Shown here piece after piece: positions 46,277 through 56,114 of a stretch of DNA of 64,000 nt. A program made the translations under genes and the position numbers. The stretch is taken from positions 1 to 64,000 of the forward strand of contig NZ_MDGL01000149.1 in NCBI RefSeq assembly GCF_002742265.1, read 5' to 3'. The notes under the pieces are model-generated. The model did not search any database. It saw only the letters and a list, made by a program, of their open reading frames with translations, and was not told the origin of the DNA. Each line of letters begins with the position of its first letter. Positions within the stretch are counted from its first letter, which is position 1. The DNA comes from Maribacter sp. 4G9. GTDB lineage: Bacteria > Bacteroidota > Bacteroidia > Flavobacteriales > Flavobacteriaceae.

Positions 46277-47473
46277 ATGAAAAATCTAAAGAAAACATTT
46301 AGGTGGTTTGGACCCGATTTTGGTGTATCGTTAGCGGATATAAGGCAATTGGGCGTACAAGGAATAGTGGCGGCCTGCCAGGAAGTACTGCTGGGCGAGA
46401 TATGGCCCAAGGACACCATTGGTGCCCTAAAGACACAAATAGAAAATCATGGTATGGAATGGTCCGTAGTGGAAAGTGTGAATGTGCATACGGCCATCAA
46501 ATACGGACTCAAGGAAAGGGACCTGTATATATCCAATTATATAGAAACTTTAAAAAATTTAGCGGCCCACGGTATTTATAACGTGTGCTATAATTTTATG
46601 CAGCTCATAGACTGGACCCGCACCGATCTAGATTATATTTTGCCAACCGGAGCATCGGCCCTTCGATATAGTCCAATTTCAGCAGCGGCATTTGACCTTT
46701 TTATATTGGAACGCGAAGGAGCCCAAGAGTCGTATTCAAAAGACGAATATTTAGAGGCCAAGGCCTATTATGGAGCCTTGTCCGATTCCGGAAAAAAGAA
46801 CTTAAAAGCAGCCATTCTGGCCGGTATGCCAGGCTCCAGAAAAGAAATAGATTTAAGCGAATTTAAAAAGAACCACACCACCGTATTGGGTATAAAAAAG
46901 GAAACACTTCAAGAAAACCTATCATATTTTCTCAACGCGGTGATTCCAGATGCTGAAAAATTGGGCGTACGCATGGCCATACATCCGGATGACCCTCCAT
47001 TTTCCGTTTTTGGGGTCCCCAGAATCGTTTCCAATTATGACGATATTAAGTTTTTGTTGGAATGTTGTCCTTCCCCCAGCAATGGGCTAACTTTTTGTTC
47101 CGGTTCTTTGGGAGCATCGGAAACCAATGACTTGGTGAAAATTATAGAGGATTTTGGGGATAAGATCCATTTTATACATCTTCGCAATGTTTCCCGAAAC
47201 CAAGATGGCAGTTTTTACGAGGCCGATCATCTAAGTGGTTCCGTACCTATGCAAAAGGTCATGAAGGCCATCGTACAACAGCAACAAAAACGACATATGA
47301 CACAAAATGGGGTGGTGGACATCCCCATGAGACCAGATCATGGACATGTTTTGTTGGATGATAAAAAGCGCCAGCAGGAATTTTACTCCGGTTACTCGCT
47401 CATTGGCAGGGCCATGGGACTTGCCCAACTTTCTGGGTTGGAAATGGGTGTACGGGAAGGCTTGGTTGTATAA
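46277..47473 (+). CDS. uxuA: Mannonate dehydratase
   Basis: 398 residues. It dehydrates D-mannonate to KDG. Family marks are FRWFGPDFGVSLADIRQLGVQGIVAA, the substrate/metal region MAIHPDDPPFSVFGVPRIVS, GLTFCSGSLGA and HFIHLRNV, with conserved His and Cys residues for Mn binding, then DIPMRPDHGHVLLDD. Together with uxaC and the SDR it completes the glucuronate branch. It stands 143 bases after the SDR gene with a possible own promoter. Confidence 0.95.
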   Translation: MKNLKKTFRWFGPDFGVSLADIRQLGVQGIVAACQEVLLGEIWPKDTIGALKTQIENHGMEWSVVESVNVHTAIKYGLKERDLYISNYIETLKNLAAHGIYNVCYNFMQLIDWTRTDLDYILPTGASALRYSPISAAAFDLFILEREGAQESYSKDEYLEAKAYYGALSDSGKKNLKAAILAGMPGSRKEIDLSEFKKNHTTVLGIKKETLQENLSYFLNAVIPDAEKLGVRMAIHPDDPPFSVFGVPRIVSNYDDIKFLLECCPSPSNGLTFCSGSLGASETNDLVKIIEDFGDKIHFIHLRNVSRNQDGSFYEADHLSGSVPMQKVMKAIVQQQQKRHMTQNGVVDIPMRPDHGHVLLDDKKRQQEFYSGYSLIGRAMGLAQLSGLEMGVREGLVV

Positions 47474-47496
47474 AAAATATAATATTGATTTATAAA

Positions 47497-48489
47497 ATGT
47501 ACACTATCGCTTGGAAAGGAATACGGACAAAAATTTTGTGGGTATGTACTTTGCTTTTGTTGCAATCCTGTGCTTTGGAGAATAACACCAAGGTGCTTTA
47601 TTTTGCCCATTCCCTTCCTATTACACATCCCGTACATAGGGCCATAATGGACATGAAGGAATCCTTGGCCCAAAAATCTGGCGGGAAACTGCAAATAAAG
47701 ATCTTTCCAGATGGACAACTTGGAACGGAGCGCGAAGTCTTGGAACTCCTACAAATAGGGAGTATTTCAATGACAAAGGTAAGTGCAGCCTCCCTTTCCA
47801 ACTTCGCCCCAGACTATCAGGTAACCAGTATTCCCTATTTATTCAGGGACGGCGAACATCTGTTCAAGGTACTGGAAGGTGAAATTGGGAAGGAACTATT
47901 AATGAGCAGTACGGAATATTTACTACGAGGGCTATGTTTCTATGATGCCGGGGCCCGAAGCTTTTATGCAAAGAACCAAAAAATAGAAAGCCCTGCGGAT
48001 TTAGAGGGGATGAAGATCAGGACCATGAACGACCAAATGTCCGTTGATATGGTAAACACACTTGGCGGTTCCGCAACTCCCATGGCCTATGGCGAACTCT
48101 ATACCGCCCTACAACAAAACGTGGTTGATGGAGCGGAAAACAACATTCCTTCCTTTGTTACCAGTAACCATTACGAGGTCTGTAAATACTATTCGTTCGA
48201 TGAGCATACCATGGTACCCGATGTGGTAGTGATCGGAACACGTTTTTGGGAAACATTGAGCGATACGGAAAAAATCTGGCTTCAGGAAGCTGCCGATGAA
48301 AGTGTAGCAAAGCAAAAACGGTATTGGAAAGAAACGGTGGAAGAAAATATGAAGGTGTTGAAAAAGGCCAATGTTCAATTTTTATATCCGGATAAAAGTG
48401 AATTTTCAAAAAATGCCGCTCCGATCATGGAGAAAATGATGCAAGATGAAAAAATGAAAGCGGTAATTGAAAAAATACGGTCAGAATAA
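47497..48489 (+). CDS. dctP: TRAP transporter substrate-binding lipoprotein (DctP family)
   Basis: About 330 residues from the ATG at 47497; an in-frame TTG at 47485 is less likely. The N-terminal WVCTLLLLQSC is a lipobox, so the binding protein is membrane-anchored rather than free. DctP marks: FPDGQLGTEREVLELLQIGSISMT, the carboxylate-binding Arg region GMKIRTMNDQMSVDMVNTLGGSATPMAYGELYTALQQNVVDGAENN. It likely binds a hexuronate. It shares one base with the next gene. Confidence 0.92.
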   Translation: MYTIAWKGIRTKILWVCTLLLLQSCALENNTKVLYFAHSLPITHPVHRAIMDMKESLAQKSGGKLQIKIFPDGQLGTEREVLELLQIGSISMTKVSAASLSNFAPDYQVTSIPYLFRDGEHLFKVLEGEIGKELLMSSTEYLLRGLCFYDAGARSFYAKNQKIESPADLEGMKIRTMNDQMSVDMVNTLGGSATPMAYGELYTALQQNVVDGAENNIPSFVTSNHYEVCKYYSFDEHTMVPDVVVIGTRFWETLSDTEKIWLQEAADESVAKQKRYWKETVEENMKVLKKANVQFLYPDKSEFSKNAAPIMEKMMQDEKMKAVIEKIRSE

Positions 48490-48962
48490 TGCAAAAAACC
48501 TACAATCTCCTGAACAAAATAATCGAGGGCCTTTTGGTAATCATCTTCGGTCTACTCGTCATAGACGTAGTTTGGCAAGTGGTATCCCGTTATGTCGTAG
48601 GCCAATCAAGTTCCTTTACGGAGGAATTCGCACGCTTTTCATTGATTTGGCTGACGGTACTAGGTGCAGCCTATATCAACGGGCAGCAAGAAGGTCACCT
48701 TTCCATGGATTTTTTACTATTAAAATTGCCCGAGGCCAAACGAAAAAGGAGACAAAAAGTAATCCAAATAGCAATGGCCCTCTTTGCTTTTGTGGTTATG
48801 GTCATTGGCGGTGGTAATTTGGTCTATACTACGCTTCGATTGGGCCAAACCTCCTCTGCCCTACATCTGCCACTGGGGTACGTATATAGTATTGTGCCCT
48901 TATGTGGTCTTATTATTATGTTCTTTTCATGGTACAACGTTAAACAACTAAATAGGAAATAA
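48489..48962 (+). CDS. dctQ: TRAP transporter small membrane subunit (DctQ family)
   Basis: 157 residues with four membrane helices; VIDVVWQVVSRYVVGQSSSFTEEFARFSLIWLTVLGAAY is the family signature. It bridges the binding protein and the large DctM subunit. ATG overlaps the dctP stop by one base and dctM begins directly after its stop. Confidence 0.92.
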   Translation: MQKTYNLLNKIIEGLLVIIFGLLVIDVVWQVVSRYVVGQSSSFTEEFARFSLIWLTVLGAAYINGQQEGHLSMDFLLLKLPEAKRKRRQKVIQIAMALFAFVVMVIGGGNLVYTTLRLGQTSSALHLPLGYVYSIVPLCGLIIMFFSWYNVKQLNRK

Positions 48963-50273
48963 ATGAGTATAGAGCTTATAAGTGTTTTGGTCCTTTTTGT
49001 AAGTTTTGCCATTTTATTGCTCTACGGGGTACCCGTAGCCTACTCCATAGGTATTTCCACTACTCTGGTCCTTGTTGTCAATATGGCCTTTAATCCCTCT
49101 GTAACCACGGTGGCCCAGCGAATGACCACCGGTATCGATAATTTTGCCCTTTTGGCTATCCCATTTTTTATTCTGGCGGGGGAACTCATGAACCGTGGTG
49201 GCGTGGCCAATAGGCTTATCGCTTTGGCCAAATCCCTAATAGGGAGCCTTCCGGGAGGACTGGCCTATGTGAACATCATTTCTGCCATGTTGTTCGGGGC
49301 CATTTCAGGTTCGGCCATAGCTGCGGCCTCGGCCATTGGTAGTACACTGACGGACAAAATGGAAAAAGAAGGCTATCCCAGGCAATTTAGTGCCGCCGTA
49401 AACATTAGTTCATCCACTACGGGCCTATTGATACCCCCCAGTAACGTACTCATCATTTTTGCTTTGGCAAGCGGTGGAACGGCCTCCGTGGCCGCCCTAT
49501 TTGTGGCAGGGTACATCCCCGGTATTTTGGTGGGCCTTGCACTTATGGTCATGGTCTTTTTTTATGCTAAAAAGAAGAAATTACCCAAGGCCGATAGGGT
49601 AGGCTTCAAACAGCTTTTTATTGATTTTAAGGAAGCTTTTCTCAGCCTTACGCTGTTGGTTATTGTGGTTGGAGGAATCGTTGCCGGTATTTTTACAGCG
49701 ACCGAGGCTGCGGCTATTGCCGTTGTTTATGCCGCTTTTTTAGGTTTCCTCAACAGGGAACTGCATGTTAGGGATTTTAGGGGCATTTTGCTGAAAAGTG
49801 CGAAAACAACGGCCATCGTCATGTTCTTGATTGCCACTTCCATGGCCATGTCCTGGGTGTTTTCCTTTGAAGGCATACCGCAATTGCTAACGGGAATCAT
49901 GGTCGATTCCGTAAGTAACCCCATATTGATTTTCTTGCTCATCAACTTAATATTACTCATTGTAGGAACTTTTATGGATATGACCCCAGCGGTTCTCATC
50001 TTTACCCCTATTTTCCTTCCCGTTGCCATGGCGCTAGGGATGCATCCTGTTCAGTTTGGAATGGTGATCGTATTGAATTTGTGTATTGGGGTTTGTACCC
50101 CCCCGGTGGGTACTTTACTTTTTGTGGGCAGTGGCGTGGCCCAAGTACCGGTTGGCAAGGTTATCAAACCCTTATTACCCCTTTTATTGGCCATGGTTTT
50201 TGTACTATTTTTAATTACTTATTTTTCAGGAATATCATTGTGGTTGCCCCAATTTTTTGGGTTGATCGATTAG
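48963..50273 (+). CDS. dctM: TRAP transporter large membrane subunit (DctM family)
   Basis: 436 residues with about 12 membrane segments. GVPVAYSIGISTTLVLV, IPFFILAGELMNRGGVANRLIALAKSLIGSLPGGLAYVNIISAMLFGAISGSAIAAASAIGS and LIPPSNVLIIFALASGGTASVAALFVAGYIPG are DctM hallmarks. It carries out sodium-driven uptake of the ligand across the inner membrane. In Bacteroidota, TRAP systems beside uxu/uxa genes usually import hexuronates. Confidence 0.95.
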   Translation: MSIELISVLVLFVSFAILLLYGVPVAYSIGISTTLVLVVNMAFNPSVTTVAQRMTTGIDNFALLAIPFFILAGELMNRGGVANRLIALAKSLIGSLPGGLAYVNIISAMLFGAISGSAIAAASAIGSTLTDKMEKEGYPRQFSAAVNISSSTTGLLIPPSNVLIIFALASGGTASVAALFVAGYIPGILVGLALMVMVFFYAKKKKLPKADRVGFKQLFIDFKEAFLSLTLLVIVVGGIVAGIFTATEAAAIAVVYAAFLGFLNRELHVRDFRGILLKSAKTTAIVMFLIATSMAMSWVFSFEGIPQLLTGIMVDSVSNPILIFLLINLILLIVGTFMDMTPAVLIFTPIFLPVAMALGMHPVQFGMVIVLNLCIGVCTPPVGTLLFVGSGVAQVPVGKVIKPLLPLLLAMVFVLFLITYFSGISLWLPQFFGLID

Positions 50274-50313
50274 AAGTGATACTACAATGATTTCCCCAAA
50301 CAATTTTTTATTC

Positions 50314-52572
50314 ATGAAGTTTGTATTTGTTCCCATAACTATTGCCTTTATTTTTTTTACCTCCTGTAAACCTTCTTATGAAGAGACCGAAATATCTTTG
50401 GATACCTATACCTTGGAAAAAGGTTTTACTTTAAAGGTCTTGGCATCGGAACCACTCCTTAAGGCACCCGTTGCGATGGATTTTGACGATAAGGGCAGGA
50501 TGTGGGTAGCACAGATGCCCGGTTACATGAACGATATGCAGGGCTCCGCGGAAAACGATCCCGTGGGAAGTATTCGTATTCTCGAAGATCTCGACCATGA
50601 TGGTATTGCGGACCATGCAAAAATATTCTTGGACAGCCTGATCATGCCTAGGGCATTGGCCCATGTCTATGGCGGTTTGCTCTATGCGGAACCTCCTTAT
50701 TTATGGTTCGTGGACATCAAGGACGACAAACCAGCGAATCCCGTATTGGTAGACTCACTATATGCCGTAGAAGGTAATCCGGAACATCAGCCCAATGGAC
50801 TATTGTTAAACGTGGACAATTGGATCTACAATGCCAAGTCCAATTTTAGATATAGAAGAAAAAATGGAATATGGTATAAAGAACCAACCACGTTTAGGGG
50901 CCAGTGGGGAATTTCCAATGATAATTTTGGCCGATTATATTACAACGATAACTCAAGGATATTACTTGGGGATTATGTGCTGCCCAATACGTTGATCGGC
51001 AATACCCATTTTACTCCAGACTCCAGTGTGGACAATGTCCTAACCAATGACCAACGTGTCTATCCAAGCCACGCCACCACGGTGAATAGGGGTTATGCCA
51101 AAGGGGTGTTGAACCAAGATAGTATTTTGATCCATGCTACCGCCGCATGCAGCCCCTTGGTTTATAGGGGAGGTTCTTTTTCCAAGGAATATGACCAAAA
51201 TGTCTTTGTATGTCTACCCGAAGGAAATTTGATCAAAAGAGTCCTACTGAACTTCAAAGGGGATTCGATCACGGCGCAGCATGCATGGCAGGATAAAGAA
51301 TTCTTGACCTCTACGGATGAAGGGTTTCGCCCCGTATCGATTAAGAACGGCCCTGATGGCAGTATATATGTAGTGGATATGCACAGGGGTATGATCGGTC
51401 ACCATGCCTATTTAAGTCCTTACTTGAAGAAAAAAACAGCGAGAAACCGTTTGGATACCATCACCAATTATGGGCGGATTTTAAATATCAAATCAGAAAA
51501 TTTTCAAGAGGTACCAATCCCCGATTTTAAAACTAGGACCGGCGAGGAACTTATTTCCTTATTGTCCAGTGGGAATGGTTGGATTCGTGATCGAGCTCAG
51601 CACCATCTGCTATTTCATAAACCCGATGGATTGATACAGGCCTTAAAAGATGTAATATTCAACGCCAATAACGATTGGGCACCAATACATGCGCTTTATG
51701 TTTTGGAAGAATGGGATAAGCTTACCTTCGATTTCCTCTCGGAGGTTATTGAAAAAGGCAATGATAAGGCTGCGGCACATGCCTTGGTACTTTTGAAACC
51801 CTTTGCTTTGGAAGAACATAAGGATTCCGCCAAATCTCTTTTTGAAAAGGTCGTGGACAAAGATAGAATGGTGCTGGATATTTACCTTGGCAATACTCTA
51901 GGTACTTGGATGCAAATTGATAACAATGCCTTTGCCCAGACTTTTTTGACCCTTTTAAAGAGACATAGCGAAAATGCTACGGTACAAGAAGCACTCATAA
52001 GTGGATTGGATGGCATTGAAAAGCAATTACTTGGTACTAAGGACTTAGATGAGGATACCTTTGCCTCCTTTACAGATAAGCTAACAAAAAGTATCTCCAA
52101 TAGGGACCAAAAGGTATTCAATCCAATTTATACGAGAAAAACATTAAATGAGGATGATAGAACAAGTGGCGCAAAAATGTTTTATGCTATTTGTGCCTCG
52201 TGCCATGGACCCAATGGTCAGGGTATCGAGGGCCTTGCACCTCCTCTCATTAATTCGGAACATGTTAAAAATACGGAGCGGTTGGCACTTATTATGCTCC
52301 ATGGTCTGGAAGGCCCCATACAAGTAAATGGGAAGGAATACGACCTTAATTTGGCCATGCCCGGACTCATTAGGAACGAGACCATAACCGATAAGGACAT
52401 TGCGGATATCATCGCCTATGTTACCAATTCTTTTTCTGACAAACCCAAAACCCTCAAGGAAGAACGTATAGCCGAACTGAGAAAGGTTAAATCCTCCTCG
52501 GGCATGGAGTTTACCGAATCTGAGTTAATTCAGCTCGATACTGAAAAAGAGACCTTGGACAAAGGGAAATAA
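50314..52572 (+). CDS. Propeller/HEAT/cytochrome c lipoprotein (PVC-type heme-binding CxxCH protein)
   Basis: 752 residues from the ATG at 50314, which gives lipoprotein signal MKFVFVPITIAFIFFTSC; an ATG at 50287 is also in frame. The N-terminal propeller-like dehydrogenase domain (about 25-380) has FDDKGRMWVAQMPGYMND and NGPDGSIYVVDMHRGMIGHH. A HEAT-like helical region follows. The C-terminal cytochrome c has CASCH near residue 627 and an axial Met in LAMPGLI. Such proteins are thought to pass electrons from sugar oxidation; the substrate is unknown. Thirteen bases (or 40) after dctM, so the same operon. Confidence 0.85.
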   Translation: MKFVFVPITIAFIFFTSCKPSYEETEISLDTYTLEKGFTLKVLASEPLLKAPVAMDFDDKGRMWVAQMPGYMNDMQGSAENDPVGSIRILEDLDHDGIADHAKIFLDSLIMPRALAHVYGGLLYAEPPYLWFVDIKDDKPANPVLVDSLYAVEGNPEHQPNGLLLNVDNWIYNAKSNFRYRRKNGIWYKEPTTFRGQWGISNDNFGRLYYNDNSRILLGDYVLPNTLIGNTHFTPDSSVDNVLTNDQRVYPSHATTVNRGYAKGVLNQDSILIHATAACSPLVYRGGSFSKEYDQNVFVCLPEGNLIKRVLLNFKGDSITAQHAWQDKEFLTSTDEGFRPVSIKNGPDGSIYVVDMHRGMIGHHAYLSPYLKKKTARNRLDTITNYGRILNIKSENFQEVPIPDFKTRTGEELISLLSSGNGWIRDRAQHHLLFHKPDGLIQALKDVIFNANNDWAPIHALYVLEEWDKLTFDFLSEVIEKGNDKAAAHALVLLKPFALEEHKDSAKSLFEKVVDKDRMVLDIYLGNTLGTWMQIDNNAFAQTFLTLLKRHSENATVQEALISGLDGIEKQLLGTKDLDEDTFASFTDKLTKSISNRDQKVFNPIYTRKTLNEDDRTSGAKMFYAICASCHGPNGQGIEGLAPPLINSEHVKNTERLALIMLHGLEGPIQVNGKEYDLNLAMPGLIRNETITDKDIADIIAYVTNSFSDKPKTLKEERIAELRKVKSSSGMEFTESELIQLDTEKETLDKGK

Positions 52573-52662
52573 CCAAGGTAGACGGTGAGGAGATACAGTG
52601 TTATTGGAATTAACTCAGTTGTAGAAATGGCTTCATTGTAAGCTACTGGTCCAACGGCGATT

Positions 52663-55170
52663 TTAAAAATTCAACCGCACCATCACGTTTAATGTGGTTC
52701 CCAAGGCATACCGTGTAAATTGGTTTGCAGAATCATCAATCCCTATTCGGTAATAATCGTTGATGGCATTTTCCTTGTTCAAAACGTTCCAAAGAGAGAT
52801 ACCCATTTTTGAATTGACACCATTTATCAATTTAACCTTGTATAAGGCGGACATATCGATTCGTAAGTAATCCGGTAATCTTGTATTGTTGGCATCATCA
52901 AAATTTATTTCGCCATCAACCACTTCATCGTTTAAAACGGGTACAGAAGTAGGTTTACCGGTTCTATAGTTTAAACCAGCTGAAAAATCGAAAAAATCAT
53001 TTGAATAGGTAGTTCCAAAAGTTAGTGAATGGGTATTGTCAAAATTACTGGGAAACCTACCCTCTTCAAGATTTTCAAAGTTGTAGTTATTGACCATATA
53101 AGAGTAACTTAGCCAACTGCTTAAATTTGTTACCTGTTTTCTAATAAGCACATCCAAGCCAAGAACATCATAGCTTCCGCGCTCCTTTTGAAACTCATAT
53201 TTTGTGGTGAAACTTTGACTCTGTGTGGTAATTCCCTCCACTTCCTTCACATAACCCGTAGCATCGACCAGCCAACCTGCTTTGGCAAATTGAAGTCCCA
53301 AGGAGCCCTGTTTGCTCTTTAAAATGGGAATGCTGTCATTATCCGTCAATTGCCACCTTCTTCGTTCAACGCCAAGGAAATCGTTTTGAAAATTTACGAT
53401 TTGGGAAACATTTTGGTGCTTAAGTTCTCCCTGAGCCTCCAAATGAAAGTTCTTACCCAACTTCTTTCTTAAACTAATCCTGGGCTCTACCAAGAATTCG
53501 CCAAATTTTCCAATATAATTTAATCGCACCCCTGGATTAAGGGTGAAGCCGCCATTATTGTTCCGGTAATGACCCTGTAAAAAAACAGCATGTTCCAAAA
53601 GTACTTCAGAATCCCTTCTTAAAAACCTAGGGATATCAATATCGTTTTCATTAATAACTTCCGATTCTATCAACTGATACCCCAAAGTGCCCCAAAAATT
53701 GTTCCACCTATACTCCCCTTTTAGCCTTATACCTGTTTCCGATACCGTATTTTCCTGTAAAAACCGTTGCCCCTGCAGCACATCTGCATTGATTCCTTGT
53801 AGTTTGTAATCTGTATTATAGGCATCTAAGGATGTGGAAAATTTACTGCTCCAATTTCGCTCATATCCCAGGCCCATAGCTACGCTATTCTGTATCAAGC
53901 CACTTCCCCTAGTGACCGACTCCTGGTTTACGGAGGAGGTTTCGTCAAAATCCAGGTTATTTCCAAAAAGTATAAAATTCAGTCGTATTCGGTCCTTTTC
54001 AGATGGATGGTATAACCATCTTACCGAAGTGTCGTAAAAATTAAATTCCTGGTTGGAGTTTACTACATTTTCCTCGTTATCCTCGATCTCCGTTTGTTGG
54101 ACCACCCGCTTGAAATACGTGCCATATATTGACGTGTCAAAAACATCGTTCAACGATCTTCTTGCCGCCAATTGCAGTGAAGACCTATCCCCAATGGGAA
54201 TATCCGCAAAAAAAACGGCACTTATAAAATTCAACCCCAAACTTCCTTTAAATTCCTTTTGCACATAGGAATCCGTGGACATTTGGATACTCCCCGAAAC
54301 ACCATCGGTAAACGAGGCGTCCGTACCATTGGTTACCACCTTGACTTCCTTTGTAATCTGTGGATTGAAACTCGATATAAGGCCAAAAAAATGCCCTGAC
54401 TGGTACATTTTTATGCCGTCCCATAGTATGAGGTTTTGGTCGTGCGAACCTCCCCTAATATTGATATTTGAAACCGTTTCATCCACACTTACGACGCCTG
54501 GCAATGCTTGTACGGCCTGTAGGACATCTGTTTCTATCAATCCGGGCAAAGCGGAAAAACTGGTAAAGTTTATGGCCGTACTACCGTCACCTTTTCGGTC
54601 TATTCCGCGTACCAGGTAGCCTTCCAAAACAACCGTATCCATTTTGGTAATTTCCTCAAACATCTCAATGATCGGGCATTGATCCTCTCCAAAAGTAACT
54701 GCCTTACGCCTAATGGTAGAGAAACCTAAAAATCGAATTTCTATAATTTCCTCTAGGGAACTTACCTTTATTTCAAAGAAGCCATCCTTGTCACTAACCG
54801 CATTGTCCGTGCCTGAAACAATGGTGGCCCCTTCTAGCATATAGGAATTAAAGGCATCCTTTATTTGGCCACAAACAGACAGTTGTTTGGTAATCGTATA
54901 AATAGAAGTGCCAATTTTTGTAAAGTTAAGCTTGGCCTCCCTTTTGATGGACTCAAATTGCTCCTCCAAGGAGTCATTTACGGAGGGAATATCTATATAG
55001 ATAGTATCCAAAATGTCACTTTGGTAATTAAATTGAATTTGATACCGATCAGATAGCATGGAAAGAAAATCCTTTAGGAAAACCTTATTTTGGATCCCTT
55101 GTCCAAACATTGGAAAAGTTCCAAAAATCAGTACTGTTAGGACGATATAGGCTCTACTGGTTCTCTGCAC
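52663..55170 (-). CDS. TonB-dependent receptor with STN and carboxypeptidase-like domains
   Basis: 835 residues. Signal peptide MQRTSRAYIVLTVLIFGTFPMFG. The STN domain (about 30-95) used to signal to FecR-type anti-sigma factors is seen in FLSMLSDRYQIQFNYQSDILDTIYIDIPS. A carboxypeptidase-like beta domain (100-180), a plug with INIRGGSHDQNLILWDGIKMYQSGHFFGLISSFNP and a 22-strand barrel ending TLNVMVRLNF follow. Not a SusC protein and not followed by SusD. It overlaps fecR by 17 bases, so the receptor is controlled by the FecR/ECF pair. Confidence 0.92.
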   Translation of the reverse strand: MQRTSRAYIVLTVLIFGTFPMFGQGIQNKVFLKDFLSMLSDRYQIQFNYQSDILDTIYIDIPSVNDSLEEQFESIKREAKLNFTKIGTSIYTITKQLSVCGQIKDAFNSYMLEGATIVSGTDNAVSDKDGFFEIKVSSLEEIIEIRFLGFSTIRRKAVTFGEDQCPIIEMFEEITKMDTVVLEGYLVRGIDRKGDGSTAINFTSFSALPGLIETDVLQAVQALPGVVSVDETVSNINIRGGSHDQNLILWDGIKMYQSGHFFGLISSFNPQITKEVKVVTNGTDASFTDGVSGSIQMSTDSYVQKEFKGSLGLNFISAVFFADIPIGDRSSLQLAARRSLNDVFDTSIYGTYFKRVVQQTEIEDNEENVVNSNQEFNFYDTSVRWLYHPSEKDRIRLNFILFGNNLDFDETSSVNQESVTRGSGLIQNSVAMGLGYERNWSSKFSTSLDAYNTDYKLQGINADVLQGQRFLQENTVSETGIRLKGEYRWNNFWGTLGYQLIESEVINENDIDIPRFLRRDSEVLLEHAVFLQGHYRNNNGGFTLNPGVRLNYIGKFGEFLVEPRISLRKKLGKNFHLEAQGELKHQNVSQIVNFQNDFLGVERRRWQLTDNDSIPILKSKQGSLGLQFAKAGWLVDATGYVKEVEGITTQSQSFTTKYEFQKERGSYDVLGLDVLIRKQVTNLSSWLSYSYMVNNYNFENLEEGRFPSNFDNTHSLTFGTTYSNDFFDFSAGLNYRTGKPTSVPVLNDEVVDGEINFDDANNTRLPDYLRIDMSALYKVKLINGVNSKMGISLWNVLNKENAINDYYRIGIDDSANQFTRYALGTTLNVMVRLNF

Positions 55171-56062
55171 TTTTAATCAATACCAAATTCTCTCCAGATT
55201 TTTCATAGGTGAAATTCAGTGACTTGGCTACCGCCTGCAATGCATTTTCCAGGTTGTTCAATTCAAATGCACCTGTAAACTCCTTTGCAACATTAATATT
55301 TTCTGTTTCAATGCGGATATTATAATGCTCCTCAAGTGCCGTGAATACCGTCTTAACGGCCATATTTTCAAAAACCTTCATGTTGTTTAGCCATTCCGGT
55401 TCAGCGACCGAGATGGCATAAGTTTCTGCAAATCCATCAACTACCCTATATGCGCTTCCCGCCGGAAGCTCAATTTTATCCTCTCCATATAACACCTGAA
55501 CAAGACCTTCGTAACAAATGACACTAAAAACATCGTCCGATACCTGCACATTGAATTGTGTCCCCACCACCCTAACAATACCTTGGGAGGTTTGCACATC
55601 GAACTTTTTGCCTTTGGCGACCTTAAAAAAGGCCTCGCCTTTTAATTCTACCGTACGTTCTTTGTCCCAAGTATTTTCATTGAACCTAAGATCAGAGAGT
55701 TCATTTAAAGTTACCATGGAACTATCGGGCAGTTCAACAAGCTCTTTCTGTGCCAATTGGGTCTGGATGGAATTTTCACCGCTTTTGGCAAAAAAAACAT
55801 ACAACCCAAATCCTAGGACAAAGACCGCTGCAATTTTCAGCAACCATTCTGAAAGTCCAGTGGCTCTTGGACTCTTAGCGACCAATTTCCTTTCCAATAC
55901 TTCGAAGCTTGGCAATTTTGAAGGGTTCTGCCCTTTAAAACGTTGACCTTCCTCCCTGATTTCTTTGTAGAATGCGCTTTCCTCCAATGCTTCAAAAGCC
56001 TCGCCCTCTTCAGGTGTCAGTTCCTTATCCAACCATTTTTTTATAAGGTATTGCTTTTCCAT
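55154..56062 (-). CDS. FecR-family anti-sigma factor
   Basis: 302 residues. The cytoplasmic N-terminus (KKWLDKELTPEEGEAFEALEESAFY) binds the sigma factor. A membrane helix lies about residues 80-100 (LLKIAAVFVLGFGLYVFFA). The FecR domain (about 115-215) has VTLNELSDLRFNENTWDKERTVELKGEAFFKVAKGKKFDVQTSQG, and a C-terminal STN-like segment follows (residues 230-300). It relays receptor occupancy to the ECF sigma factor encoded 52 bases upstream. Confidence 0.93.
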   Translation of the reverse strand: MEKQYLIKKWLDKELTPEEGEAFEALEESAFYKEIREEGQRFKGQNPSKLPSFEVLERKLVAKSPRATGLSEWLLKIAAVFVLGFGLYVFFAKSGENSIQTQLAQKELVELPDSSMVTLNELSDLRFNENTWDKERTVELKGEAFFKVAKGKKFDVQTSQGIVRVVGTQFNVQVSDDVFSVICYEGLVQVLYGEDKIELPAGSAYRVVDGFAETYAISVAEPEWLNNMKVFENMAVKTVFTALEEHYNIRIETENINVAKEFTGAFELNNLENALQAVAKSLNFTYEKSGENLVLIKSAENQ

Positions 56063-56114
56063 TTCAAACTTCTAGTTATACCTAAAACACCTTACGCTTA
56101 AAATGTCCCATAAA

